A DNA stretch of 64,000 nt, taken from NCBI RefSeq assembly GCF_001426405.1, contig NZ_LMEP01000026.1, positions 327,727 through 391,726 on the forward strand, read 5' to 3'. Of this stretch, positions 26,149 through 34,511 are shown piece by piece. The position numbers and the translations under genes are program-made. The first letter of the stretch is position 1. Every line of letters begins with the position of its first letter. The notes below the pieces were generated by a model that was given only the letters and a program-made list of their open reading frames with translations, was not told the origin of the DNA and ran no database searches. Origin of the DNA: Streptomyces sp. Root1304 (GTDB taxonomy: Bacteria; Actinomycetota; Actinomycetes; Streptomycetales; Streptomycetaceae).

Positions 26149-26166
26149 CTCAGACATATGTATGAG
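26149..26166. promoter_or_regulatory. Palindromic operator candidate between the PucR gene and putA
   Basis: An 18-bp near-perfect palindrome, CTCAGACATATGTATGAG, with one mismatched pair and an ACATATGT core. It lies 20 bp upstream of the regulator's start, over its expected -35 region, and 148 bp upstream of putA. Confidence 0.5.
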
Positions 26167-26313
26167 ATGCCGCGCACGGATGCGTGACAGCTGTAGATGG
26201 CGGACGATCGGAGCGATCCATAGGTTTCACGGTGGTTCTTCGTGCTGTTCCCGGTTTCTTGTGAAAGAGCGGGTACGGCCCTTTCGTCACCATGCCCTTT
26301 CTGGAGGTGCCCC

Positions 26314-27297
26314 GTGCTGGGTCCCGTGATCCTCGCCGCGTCGCGCAGCGACAAGATGCGCCGTTTCGTGTCGGCCGCCCCCGGGACCAAGCAGGTCGTC
26401 GCCCGCTTCATCGCCGGTCAGTCGGTCGACGACGTCGTCCCGATCGTCCAGGAGCTGAGCGACCGCGGCCTGGAGGTCACCCTCGACGTCGTCGGTGAGG
26501 ACATCACCACCGTCGAGCAGTCGTACGCCGCCCGGGACGCCTACCTGGAGCTGATCGGCCGCCTCAAGGAGCTGGGTCTCGGCGAGCGCGCCGAGATGTC
26601 CGTGAAGCTGTCGATGTTCGGCCAGTCCCTCAAGGTCGAGGGGGGCGAGTCCGAAGGGCTCTCGGTTGAGGGTGGCGGCGGGCGGCGGGAGGGCGGTCAC
26701 GAGCTGGCGCTCGCGAACGTCCGTCCGGTCGTCGCGGCCGCCGCCGAGATCGGCACCACGGTCACCCTCGACGCTGAGGACCACACCACCCTCGACTCGA
26801 TGTTCGCCATCCACGAGGAGCTGCGGAAGGACCACCCGCAGACCGGCTGTGTCATCCAGGCCTACCTCTTCCGCACCGAGGACGACGCCCGTCGCCTCGC
26901 CGCGAACGGCTCCCGCGTCCGGATCGTGAAGGGCGCCTACAAGGAGCCCGCCTCCGTCGCGATCCAGGAGAAGCCCGAGATCGACAAGGCGTACGTCCGG
27001 ATCATGAAGATCCTGATGGACGGCGAGGGCTACCCGATGATCGGCTCGCACGACCCGCGGCTGATCTCCATCGGCCAGGAGCTGGCGCGCCGCGCCGGCC
27101 GCAAGCTGGACGAGTACGAGTTCCAGATGCTGTACGGCATCCGCAGCGAGGAGCAGAACCGCCTCGCCGCCGAGGGACACCGCATGCGCGTCTACACCGC
27201 GTACGGCACCGACTGGTACGGCTACTTCATGCGCCGCCTCGCGGAGAAGCCGGCCAACCTCCTCTTCTTCGTCCGCTCCATCCTCACCAAGGGCTGA
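26314..27297 (+). CDS. putA: Proline dehydrogenase
   Basis: A 327-residue FAD enzyme oxidising proline to pyrroline-5-carboxylate. It is monofunctional; the second step is the next gene. GTG 26314 has GGAGGT 5 nt upstream. The barrel motifs are clear: DVVGED, EMSVKLS, TLDAEDHTTLD, YLFRTEDDARR, RIVKGAYKEP and EFQMLYGIRSEEQ. Residues about 107-128 form a Gly/Glu-rich insertion between FGQSL and HELALANVRP that I do not expect in relatives. The 185-bp gap to the regulator holds the promoter. Confidence 0.95.
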   Translation: MLGPVILAASRSDKMRRFVSAAPGTKQVVARFIAGQSVDDVVPIVQELSDRGLEVTLDVVGEDITTVEQSYAARDAYLELIGRLKELGLGERAEMSVKLSMFGQSLKVEGGESEGLSVEGGGGRREGGHELALANVRPVVAAAAEIGTTVTLDAEDHTTLDSMFAIHEELRKDHPQTGCVIQAYLFRTEDDARRLAANGSRVRIVKGAYKEPASVAIQEKPEIDKAYVRIMKILMDGEGYPMIGSHDPRLISIGQELARRAGRKLDEYEFQMLYGIRSEEQNRLAAEGHRMRVYTAYGTDWYGYFMRRLAEKPANLLFFVRSILTKG

Positions 27298-27327
27298 GCC
27301 CACCTCTCACAAGGAGTCACGAGCCTC

Positions 27328-28959
27328 ATGGACGCTGTCACCCAGGTCCCCGCTCCGGTCAACGAGCCGGTGCACAGCTACGCCCCCGGTTCCGCCGAGC
27401 GTGCCCGTCTGGAGACCAAGCTCAAGGAGCTGGCCGAGAACCCGCGCGAGCTGCCGATGACCATCGGCGGCGTGAAGCGCCTCGGCGGCGGCGAGGAGTT
27501 CAAGGTCGTCCAGCCGCACAACCACAAGGCCGTCATCGGCACCTTCCGCGGCGCCACCGAGCAGGACGCCCAGGACGCCATCGACGCGGCCCTGGCCGCG
27601 GCCCCGGCCTGGCGCGCGATGGCCTTCGACGACCGTGCGGCGATCATCCTGCGCGCCGCCGAGCTGCTGGCCGGCCCGTGGCGCGAGACGCTGGCCGCGT
27701 CGACGATGCTCGGCCAGTCGAAGACCGCCCAGCAGGCCGAGATCGACACCCCGTGCGAGCTCGTCGACTTCTGGCGCTTCAACGTGGCGTACGCCCGCCA
27801 GATCCTCGCCGAGCAGCCGCCGGCGAACTCCCCGGGTGTGTGGAACCGTCTGGACCACCGCCCGCTGGAGGGCTTCGTCTACGCGATCACGCCGTTCAAC
27901 TTCACGGCCATCGCGGGCAACCTGCCCACCGCCCCCGCCCTCATGGGCAACGTGGTGGTCTGGAAGCCGTCCCCGACGCAGACCCACTCCGCCGTGCTCC
28001 TCATGGAGCTCCTGGAGGAGGCCGGCCTGCCGAAGGGCGTCATCAACCTGGTGACCGGTGACGGCATCGCCGTCTCCGAGGTGGCCCTGAACCACCGCGA
28101 CCTGGCCGGCATCCACTTCACCGGCTCGACCAAGACCTTCCAGCACCTGTGGAAGACGGTCGGCAACAACATCGAGAAGTACCGCTCGTACCCGCGGATC
28201 GTCGGCGAGACCGGCGGCAAGGACTTCGTCGTCGCCCACCCGAGCGCCGACCGCGCGATCCTGAAGACCGCGCTGAACCGCGGCTCCTTCGAGTTCCAGG
28301 GCCAGAAGTGCTCCGCGTCCTCCCGCGCGTACATCCCGGCGTCCATCTGGAACGACGGGTTCAAGGAGGAGTTCGCGGCCGAGATCGACGGCATCACCAT
28401 GGGTGACGTCACCGATCTGTCGAACTTCATCGGCGCCGTCATCGACGAGCGTTCGTTCGCCAAGAACAAGGCGGCGATCGACCGCGCGGCCGCCGACCCG
28501 ACCTGCGAGATCATCGCCGGTGGCACGTACGACGACTCGGTGGGCTACTTCGTCCGTCCGACCGTCATCGCCTGCACCGACCCGGAGAACGAGGTCTTCA
28601 AGGCCGAGTACTTCGGTCCGATCCTCGCGATCCACGTGTACGAGGACGAGAACTACGACGCGATGCTGACCCAGATGGAGTCGGTCTCGGACTACGCCCT
28701 CACCGGTTCGGTCATCTCCGGCGACCGTGCCGCGGCCGCGTACACGATGGAGAAGCTCCGCTTCGCGGCGGGCAACTTCTACATCAACGACAAGTCGACC
28801 GGCGCCGTCGTCGGCCAGCAGCCCTTCGGCGGCGGCCGTGCCTCGGGCACGAACGACAAGGCCGGCGCCCCGCAGAACCTGATGCGCTGGACGCTGACCC
28901 GCGCCATCAAGGAGACGCTGGTTCCGCCGACCGAGTACGGCTACCCGCACATGGGCTGA
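27328..28959 (+). CDS. pruA: 1-pyrroline-5-carboxylate dehydrogenase
   Basis: A 543-residue NAD-dependent aldehyde dehydrogenase converting glutamate semialdehyde to glutamate, completing proline catabolism. The catalytic cysteine is Cys328 in FEFQGQKCSASSR, and the general base is Glu294 in GETGGKD. The C-terminal INDKSTGAVVGQQPFGGGRASG matches P5C dehydrogenases. It begins 30 bp after putA with a CAAGGAG site, so the two form an operon. It is sometimes named rocA. Confidence 0.96.
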   Translation: MDAVTQVPAPVNEPVHSYAPGSAERARLETKLKELAENPRELPMTIGGVKRLGGGEEFKVVQPHNHKAVIGTFRGATEQDAQDAIDAALAAAPAWRAMAFDDRAAIILRAAELLAGPWRETLAASTMLGQSKTAQQAEIDTPCELVDFWRFNVAYARQILAEQPPANSPGVWNRLDHRPLEGFVYAITPFNFTAIAGNLPTAPALMGNVVVWKPSPTQTHSAVLLMELLEEAGLPKGVINLVTGDGIAVSEVALNHRDLAGIHFTGSTKTFQHLWKTVGNNIEKYRSYPRIVGETGGKDFVVAHPSADRAILKTALNRGSFEFQGQKCSASSRAYIPASIWNDGFKEEFAAEIDGITMGDVTDLSNFIGAVIDERSFAKNKAAIDRAAADPTCEIIAGGTYDDSVGYFVRPTVIACTDPENEVFKAEYFGPILAIHVYEDENYDAMLTQMESVSDYALTGSVISGDRAAAAYTMEKLRFAAGNFYINDKSTGAVVGQQPFGGGRASGTNDKAGAPQNLMRWTLTRAIKETLVPPTEYGYPHMG

Positions 28960-29008
28960 CGCCCACCCGCCGCGCGAGCGGCCCGGCCCTCCTGAGGGCC
29001 CCCCGAAC

Positions 29009-29048
29009 ACCGCCCCCCTCCTCGGCCCCCACCGAGGACGGGGGCGGT
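29009..29048. terminator. Bidirectional terminator
   Basis: Arms ACCGCCCCC and GGGGGCGGT enclose an inner CCTCGG/CCGAGG stem, between the converging pruA and hydrolase genes. Confidence 0.65.
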
Positions 29049-29062
29049 ACTCATGTCCGGGC

Positions 29063-29944
29063 TCAGGCGCCCACCCGGCGCTTCAGGAAGTCGCCGATGA
29101 GCGCCGCGACCGCCGGCGCGTGGGTCTCCAGGGCGAAGTGACCGGTGGGGAGCAGGTGGATCTCGGCGTCCGGGAGGTCGCGGCGGAAGGCCTCGGCGCC
29201 GGCCGGGACGAAGACCTGGTCGCCCTCGCCCCAGACGGCGAGGAGGGGGATCCGGGAGGTGCGGAAGTACTCATGGAAGGCCGGGTAGAGGGCGAAGTTG
29301 GAGCCGTAGTCGGCGATCAGGTCCAGCTGGACGGCGTCCTGGCCCTCGCGGGCCATCAGGGCGGCGTCGTGGTGCCAGGCGTCGGGGCTGAGCAGGTCCC
29401 GGTACGCGGCGGGGACGCCCGTCTCGTACTGCCACCGGATGCCGTCCGGGGAACGGATGGCGCGCACCGGTTCCTCGGTCTCCGGGGTGCGGTCGGCGAT
29501 CATCGCGAGGACCGGGGCCCAGGCCTCGGCGCCGAGGCCCTCCTCGTAGGCGTTGCCGTTCTGGGTGACGATCGCGGTGATCCGCTCGGGGTGGTCGAGG
29601 GCGAGGCGCAGGCCGATGGGGGCGCCGTAGTCCTGGATGTAGAGCGCGAACCGGTCCAGGCCGAGGGCCTCGGTGAACTCGGCGGTGAGCGCGGCCAGCG
29701 CGGCGAAGGTGTAGTCGAACGCGGCGGCGGAGGGGGCGGCGCTGCGGCCGAAGCCGAGGTGGTCGGGGGCGATCAGCCGGTGTTCGCCCGCGAGCAGGGG
29801 GATCAGGTCGCGGAACATGTGCGAGCTGGTGGGGAAGCCGTGCAGCAGGAGCAGGACGGGGGCGTCGGCCGGCCCGGCCTCGCGGTAGGCGATCTCGTGG
29901 CCCCGGACGGTGACGGTGCGGTGGCGGGTCGGCAGCACGGACAT
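29063..29944 (-). CDS. Alpha/beta hydrolase with Asp nucleophile (haloalkane dehalogenase/epoxide hydrolase-like)
   Basis: A 293-residue soluble hydrolase. The oxyanion motif HGFPTS is at about 35-40. The nucleophile elbow reads YIQDYGAPIG with Asp105 in place of Ser, the hallmark of haloalkane dehalogenases and epoxide hydrolases. The C-terminal His is in LPTGHFALE. The true substrate cannot be told from sequence. ATG 29944 has an AAGGGG site. Its promoter region carries a TTGACA box and two GTCTAACC copies, suggesting regulated expression. Confidence 0.9.
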   Translation of the reverse strand: MSVLPTRHRTVTVRGHEIAYREAGPADAPVLLLLHGFPTSSHMFRDLIPLLAGEHRLIAPDHLGFGRSAAPSAAAFDYTFAALAALTAEFTEALGLDRFALYIQDYGAPIGLRLALDHPERITAIVTQNGNAYEEGLGAEAWAPVLAMIADRTPETEEPVRAIRSPDGIRWQYETGVPAAYRDLLSPDAWHHDAALMAREGQDAVQLDLIADYGSNFALYPAFHEYFRTSRIPLLAVWGEGDQVFVPAGAEAFRRDLPDAEIHLLPTGHFALETHAPAVAALIGDFLKRRVGA

Positions 29945-29984
29945 CGGTCTAACCCCTTATGTGTCGCTCACTGGTTATGGCTCG

Positions 29985-30014
29985 ATTCAACCGAGCGCTT
30001 GTCTAACCTGTCAA
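29985..30014 (-). promoter_or_regulatory. Promoter of the hydrolase gene
   Basis: On the minus strand TTGACA (30014-30009) and TTGAAT (29990-29985) are 18 bp apart. GTCTAACC occurs on the plus strand at 29947-29954 and 30001-30008, flanking the core promoter, and a GGTTAG at 30027-30032 mirrors the second. Confidence 0.5.
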
Positions 30015-30295
30015 GGCTCTTTAAAGGGTTAGGTGGATATGTGAGGTCCGGTGACCCCGGGTGGTCCGCCGTCTCAGATAGTAGGAAGTCCGAGTAATTG
30101 TGGAGACAGATGAGGAGGGCTGCCCTAGCTTTGTAGAAGCCGAACGTCTCGCTTCATCAGCGAATGGCGGCCGAGAGCGCGACGCCCCTGTGCAGGCAAC
30201 CCCTGCGGCGGCGCTCCCCGCCCCTTCCGGCGCCTTCGATCACCACTGATCTCCGCACATCCGGATCACCACTGATCTCAAGGAGTCGATCCCTC
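30015..30295. other. Non-coding stretch upstream of a small gene, with 16-bp direct repeats
   Basis: No convincing gene here. Two identical 16-mers, GATCACCACTGATCTC, lie at 30238-30253 and 30264-30279 (26-bp period), the second touching the ribosome site of the small gene at 30296. Further upstream, TAGCTT (30126-30131) and the relatively AT-rich 30075-30160 could contain a promoter. An 8-codon frame at 30110 is noted elsewhere and not called. Confidence 0.5.
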
Positions 30296-30427
30296 ATGGC
30301 CACTCAGACCGCCCGCCGCGTCCGCCACTCCGCCAACCGTCCCAGTGACGAGGCCCGCCAGAACGCCGCCGCCGCCCTCCAGCGCGCCCTCGACCGCCGT
30401 GACAACGGCGGCTCCACCGGCCACTGA
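30296..30427 (+). CDS. 43-residue conserved basic protein
   Basis: MATQTARRVRHS... starts at ATG 30296 with AAGGAG 10 nt upstream and ends in DRRDNGGSTGH. It is Arg/Ala-rich, probably one amphipathic helix (residues 20-36, ARQNAAAALQRALDRR). I recall near-identical small proteins at this position in other Streptomyces, which supports a real gene, but no function is known. It precedes leuB by 82 bp. Confidence 0.75.
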   Translation: MATQTARRVRHSANRPSDEARQNAAAALQRALDRRDNGGSTGH

Positions 30428-30497
30428 CGCACACCCGTCCCGGCTCGGCCGTTCGTCCACATGATGGACGTTACGTGTCAGACGATGGGACGAAGAG

Positions 30498-30503
30498 TAG
30501 GGT
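30498..30503 (+). promoter_or_regulatory. leuB -10 box (leaderless)
   Basis: TAGGGT is 6 nt upstream of the leuB ATG, with no ribosome site between. An inverted repeat GTCCA-N5-TGGAC lies 30 bp further upstream (30455-30469). Confidence 0.5.
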
Positions 30504-30509
30504 GCCGAC

Positions 30510-31550
30510 ATGTCTCACAGCATCAATCTCGCAGTCATTCCCGGCGACGGCATCGGCCAGGAGGTCGTGGCCGAGGGCCTCAAGGTCCTCGCGGCCGCCC
30601 TTCCCCAGGACGTGAAGCTGGAGACCGAGGAGTACGACTTCGGCGCCAAGCGCTACCACGCCACCGGTGAGACCCTCACCGACGCCGATCTCGCCTCCCT
30701 CAAGAAGCACGACGCCATCCTGCTGGGCGCCATCGGCGACCCGTCGGTGCCCTCCGGCGTCCTGGAGCGCGGCTTCCTGCTGAAGCTCCGCTTCGCCTTC
30801 GACCACCACGTGAACCTGCGTCCCTCGAAGCTGCTCCCCGGCGTCGCGACCCCGCTCGCCGGGCAGCCCGAGATCGACTTCGTCGTGGTCCGCGAGGGCA
30901 CCGAGGGCCCGTACACCGGGAACGGCGGCACCATCCGCAAGGGCACCCCGCACGAGGTCGCCACCGAGGTCTCGGTCAACACCGCCTTCGGTGTCGAGCG
31001 AGTCGTCCGGGACGCCTTCGCCCGCGCCCAGGCCCGCCCGCGCAAGAAGCTCACGCTGGTCCACAAGAACAACGTGCTGACCTTCGCCGGCCACCTGTGG
31101 ACGGACATCTTCCACAAGGTCGCGGCCGAGTTCCCCGAGGTCAGCACCGACTACCTGCACGTCGACGCCGCGACGATCTTCCTCGTCACCGACCCGGCCC
31201 GCTTCGACGTGATCGTCACCGACAACCTCTTCGGCGACATCATCACCGACCTCGCCGCGGCCGTCTCCGGCGGCATCGGCGTCGCCGCCTCGGGCAACAT
31301 CAACCCGAGCGGCGAGTTCCCGTCCATGTTCGAGCCGGTCCACGGCTCCGCTCCGGACATCGCGGGCCAGGGCAAGGCCGACCCCACGGCCACCGTCCTC
31401 TCCGTCGCCCTCCTGCTGCGCCACCTCGGCCACGAGGCCGAGGCCGCCCGCGTCGAGGAGGCGGTCGCCGCCGACCTCACCGAGCGCGGCACCGCCGTCC
31501 GTACGACGGCCGAGATCGGCGACGCGCTCGCCGCGCGAGTAGCGAGCTGA
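30510..31550 (+). CDS. leuB: 3-isopropylmalate dehydrogenase
   Basis: A 346-residue NAD enzyme of leucine synthesis, decarboxylating 3-isopropylmalate to 2-ketoisocaproate. The family motifs are IPGDGIGQEV at the N-terminus, LLKLRFAFDHHVNLRP, VREGTEGPYTG, KNNVLTF, and NLFGDIITDLAAAVSGGIG with the metal-binding Asp pair. Length matches the short actinobacterial LeuB. It is transcribed from its own, apparently leaderless, promoter rather than with leuCD, which are not in the window. Confidence 0.96.
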   Translation: MSHSINLAVIPGDGIGQEVVAEGLKVLAAALPQDVKLETEEYDFGAKRYHATGETLTDADLASLKKHDAILLGAIGDPSVPSGVLERGFLLKLRFAFDHHVNLRPSKLLPGVATPLAGQPEIDFVVVREGTEGPYTGNGGTIRKGTPHEVATEVSVNTAFGVERVVRDAFARAQARPRKKLTLVHKNNVLTFAGHLWTDIFHKVAAEFPEVSTDYLHVDAATIFLVTDPARFDVIVTDNLFGDIITDLAAAVSGGIGVAASGNINPSGEFPSMFEPVHGSAPDIAGQGKADPTATVLSVALLLRHLGHEAEAARVEEAVAADLTERGTAVRTTAEIGDALAARVAS

Positions 31551-31574
31551 CCCGCGTCAGCTGACATTCGACAG

Positions 31575-31607
31575 CAGCCGCCGGGTCGCACCAGCACCCG
31601 GCGGCTG
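31575..31607. terminator. Terminator after leuB
   Basis: CAGCCGCCGGGT (31575-31586) and ACCCGGCGGCTG (31596-31607) form a perfect 12-bp stem with a 9-nt loop, without a T-run. Confidence 0.7.
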
Positions 31608-31660
31608 TACCTGTGCGGTCGGGGGGTGCCACCATCGAACCCTGGACCGCGTTCACCCGT

Positions 31661-31689
31661 TTCGTGCACCGGCCCCCGCGAGCGATAAT
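31661..31689 (+). promoter_or_regulatory. Possible ilvE promoter
   Basis: TTCGTG (31661-31666), 17 bp, then GATAAT (31684-31689). This leaves a 5' leader of about 110 nt containing three GCATGC copies and a short frame from ATG 31708 (MRACSDVHAVIGMRR). No terminator follows, so attenuation is not supported. Confidence 0.45.
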
Positions 31690-31806
31690 CGGACGTGGGG
31701 CCGCGGCATGCGGGCATGCTCGGACGTCCACGCGGTCATCGGCATGCGCCGGTGACCCACACGTGAGCGCGGTCCTACACACACAACCGGTGAAGGACAC
31801 GCACTC

Positions 31807-32916
31807 ATGACGACGCCCACGATCGAGCTCAAGCCCTCCTCCAGCCCGCTGTCCGACGCGGAGCGCGAGGCGATCCTGGCCGACCCCGGATTCGGCCGCC
31901 ACTTCACCGACCACATGGTCACCATCCGGTGGACCGAGGGCCGCGGCTGGCACGACGGCCAGCTGGTGCCGTACGGCCCGCTGCACCTGGACCCGGCGAC
32001 GAACGTCCTGCACTACGCGCAGGAGATCTTCGAGGGCCTGAAGGCCTACCGCCGCCCCGACGGCTCGGTCGCCAGCTTCCGCCCCGACGCCAACGCGCGC
32101 CGCTTCCAGCGCTCCGCGCACCGGCTCGGCATGCCCGAGCTGCCGGTGGAGACCTTCATCGAGGCCTGTGACGTCCTCGTCCGGCAGGACGAGGCCTGGG
32201 TCCCGGAGCACGGCGGCGAGTCCTCGCTCTACCTGCGTCCGTTCATGATCGCCACCGAGGTCGGCCTGGGCGTCCGCCCGGCCAACGAGTACCTCTTCGT
32301 CGTCATCGCCTCCCCGGCCGGCGCCTACTTCCCCGGCGGCGTCAAGCCGGTCTCCATCTGGGCCTCCGAGGACCGCGTCCGCGCCGTCCCCGGCGGCGTC
32401 GGCGACGCCAAGACCGGCGGCAACTACGCGGCCTCCCTGCTCGCGCAGGCCGAGGCGGCGGCCAAGGGCTGCGACCAGGTCTGCTACCTCGACGCGGTCG
32501 AGCACAAGTGGGTCGAGGAACTCGGCGGCATGAACCTGTACTTCGTCTACGGGGCTGCGTCCAATGAGAAGCCGAAGATCGTCACCCCGACCCTCACCGG
32601 TTCGCTGCTCGCCGGCATCACCCGCGACTCGCTCCTCCAGGTCGCCAAGGACCTCGGCTACGAGTCCGAGGAGGCCCGCGTCTCCATCGACCAGTGGCAG
32701 GCCGACACCGAGAACGGCACCCTCACCGAGGTCTTCGCCTGCGGCACCGCCGCCGTCATCACCCCGGTCGGCACCGTCAAGTCCGCCCGGGGCGCGTGGC
32801 AGCAGTCGGGCGGCGAGCCCGGCGAGGTCACGATGAAGCTGCGCGAGGCGCTGCTCGCCATCCAGACCGGCACGTCCGAGGACGTCCACGGCTGGATGCA
32901 CGAGCTCGGCAAGTAG
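31807..32916 (+). CDS. ilvE: Branched-chain amino acid aminotransferase
   Basis: A 369-residue class IV PLP aminotransferase, the last step of Val, Leu and Ile synthesis and the first of their breakdown. The PLP lysine is Lys202 in GDAKTGGNYAASL. Other motifs are HYAQEIFEGLKAYR, RPFMIATE and EELGGMNLYFVYG. ATG 31807 gives the usual length of actinobacterial IlvE. It is convergent with the permease gene; only 3 bp separate their stop codons, so any terminator must lie within coding DNA. Confidence 0.97.
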   Translation: MTTPTIELKPSSSPLSDAEREAILADPGFGRHFTDHMVTIRWTEGRGWHDGQLVPYGPLHLDPATNVLHYAQEIFEGLKAYRRPDGSVASFRPDANARRFQRSAHRLGMPELPVETFIEACDVLVRQDEAWVPEHGGESSLYLRPFMIATEVGLGVRPANEYLFVVIASPAGAYFPGGVKPVSIWASEDRVRAVPGGVGDAKTGGNYAASLLAQAEAAAKGCDQVCYLDAVEHKWVEELGGMNLYFVYGAASNEKPKIVTPTLTGSLLAGITRDSLLQVAKDLGYESEEARVSIDQWQADTENGTLTEVFACGTAAVITPVGTVKSARGAWQQSGGEPGEVTMKLREALLAIQTGTSEDVHGWMHELGK

Positions 32917-32919
32917 GAC

Positions 32920-34341
32920 CTACTCCGCCGCCGCCAGGGCTTCCGGGGCCGTCACGGTCCCGGGAGCCCTGTTCGGCGTCAGGGCGGCGTACAGCGCGCC
33001 GCCCACGATCCCCGAGAACACGAAGCTGCAGTCGATCCCGCCCGTGAGGGCGAGCAGCGGCCCCTCGTAGAGCGGCGTCGACACCGCGGCGAGGCCGACC
33101 GCCGCGCCGATCGCCCAGCAGGCGGTGGCGCGCGGGTGCCAGCCCACCGAGAACCAGTAGATCCCGCCGCGCGAGCGGTTGTTGAAGACCTGGAGCGCCT
33201 CCGGGTCGTACACACCGCCGCAGCGGGCGTGCCCGATCAGGGTGATCACCGCCCACGGGGTGCCGATCGCCGTGAGCAGCAGGACGAACGAGGTCATCGC
33301 GGTCTGCGCGTCCGAGGCGAAGTGGCCGAGGAAGACGAAGGCGGTCGCGACCGCCGCGACGACGAGGGTGGCACGCGCGCGCGTGGCCCTCGGCAGGATC
33401 GCGTCGAGGTCGAGCCCCATGGAGTAGAGCATCAGGCCGGCGTTGCCGACGGAGCCGGCGGCGGCCGCGACCAGCAGCGGGACCAGGTACCAGGCGGGGG
33501 ACGCGGCGACCAGCGGGCCCGCGTAGTCGAGGCCGCCGCGCGCCGCGAGGGCGGTGAACGTGCCGAAGAGCTGCGGGACGAGCAGGCCCACGGTCAGGCC
33601 CAGGCAGGTCGCCCGCCACACGGTCCTCGCGCTGTACCGCTCGGGGGAGACGTACCGGGTGTAGTCGCCGAGCAGGGTGATGAAGGCGACCGGTCCGCTG
33701 AGGCCCGCCGCGACGGCGGAGAGCAGCCAGGTCGGCCAGAAGGAGCCGAGCAGGTACGGGGTGTCCGGGACCGCGGCCGTCGTGAAGTCCCCGGCGTAGG
33801 CGGCCAGGCCGACGGCGAGGAGCACCGTCATGCCGAGGGCGAGCGCCTTGCTCAGCTTGAGCAGCAGCCGGTAGCCGTACACCGCGCCGACCACCGTGCA
33901 GGCGGCGAGGAGGGCGTAGACGGCGGCGTGGGCGGCGCCGCCGGTCGGCAGGCCGGTCAGCCGGGCGAGGGTGCCCACCATCACGTCGCCGCCGATCCAG
34001 AGGGTCAGCGCCGTGTAGCCGAGGGAGAGCAGCAGTCCGACGACGGAACCGACGAGCCGGCCGCGGACGCCGAAGAAGGCGCCCGAGGAGGTGGAGAGGT
34101 TGGTCGCGGTGCGGAGGGACACGAGCGCGAGCGGGGCGGTGACGGCGACGCCGACGAGAGTGCCGGTGACGACGGAGGTCACCGAGGCCCAGAAGCCGAG
34201 GCCGAAGGAGACCGGCAGCCAGCCGAAGACGATCACCCCCAGACAGAGATTGGATCCGAGCAGGATCGAGACGAGGTCGCGGGGGCCACTGGTGCGTTCG
34301 GCCTCGGGGACGGTGTCGACTCCGCGCTGTTCTATCGGCAA
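32920..34341 (-). CDS. NCS1-family (cytosine/purine/allantoin-type) permease
   Basis: A 473-residue, 12-helix transporter. TTG 34341 is chosen because AGGAG is 5 nt upstream. The NCS1 signature is in the first helices (LGSNLCLGVIVFGWLPVSFG) and in the SGAFFGVRGRLVGSVVGL region. Substrates in the family are nucleobases, hydantoins, allantoin and related ureides, taken up with Na+ or H+. It is divergent from the urease-like genes, and the shared 170-bp region has two copies of an operator-like repeat, so it probably supplies their substrate. Confidence 0.9.
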   Translation of the reverse strand: MPIEQRGVDTVPEAERTSGPRDLVSILLGSNLCLGVIVFGWLPVSFGLGFWASVTSVVTGTLVGVAVTAPLALVSLRTATNLSTSSGAFFGVRGRLVGSVVGLLLSLGYTALTLWIGGDVMVGTLARLTGLPTGGAAHAAVYALLAACTVVGAVYGYRLLLKLSKALALGMTVLLAVGLAAYAGDFTTAAVPDTPYLLGSFWPTWLLSAVAAGLSGPVAFITLLGDYTRYVSPERYSARTVWRATCLGLTVGLLVPQLFGTFTALAARGGLDYAGPLVAASPAWYLVPLLVAAAAGSVGNAGLMLYSMGLDLDAILPRATRARATLVVAAVATAFVFLGHFASDAQTAMTSFVLLLTAIGTPWAVITLIGHARCGGVYDPEALQVFNNRSRGGIYWFSVGWHPRATACWAIGAAVGLAAVSTPLYEGPLLALTGGIDCSFVFSGIVGGALYAALTPNRAPGTVTAPEALAAAE

Positions 34342-34394
34342 GGGGACTCCTGGGGAGGGGAGTGGCGCCCGAGGAGGGGCGGCGGCGGGACAGT

Positions 34395-34480
34395 TTTAGA
34401 GTGGCGCTCAATGTGGCCTGTGCCTGTACCTCGCGTCAATGCTTGGAAGCGGGCGTCCCAGCATTTAGAGTGTCGCTCAA
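34395..34480. promoter_or_regulatory. Two operator-like repeats in the permease/ureAB intergenic region
   Basis: TTTAGAGTGGCGCTCAA (34395-34411) and TTTAGAGTGTCGCTCAA (34464-34480) differ at one base, 69 bp apart. Each is an imperfect palindrome (TTKAG..CTMAA), the shape of a TetR-type site. One copy is next to each divergent start. The TetR gene at 37950 is the obvious candidate regulator. Confidence 0.6.
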
Positions 34481-34511
34481 ACGTGTCGTCACTGCAGGAG
34501 GTGTTTGGGGC

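Noticed and set aside
30110..30136. Eight-codon frame MRRAALAL upstream of leuB as a leucine leader peptide
   Set aside because: Only two Leu codons, no terminator or alternative stems after it, and leuB has its own promoter 360 bp further on.
31708..31755. Short frame MRACSDVHAVIGMRR in the ilvE leader as an attenuator peptide
   Set aside because: No hairpin with a T-run separates it from ilvE.
31551..31806. Riboswitch in the leuB-ilvE gap
   Set aside because: Only a simple terminator and a promoter are visible; no conserved aptamer features were recognised.
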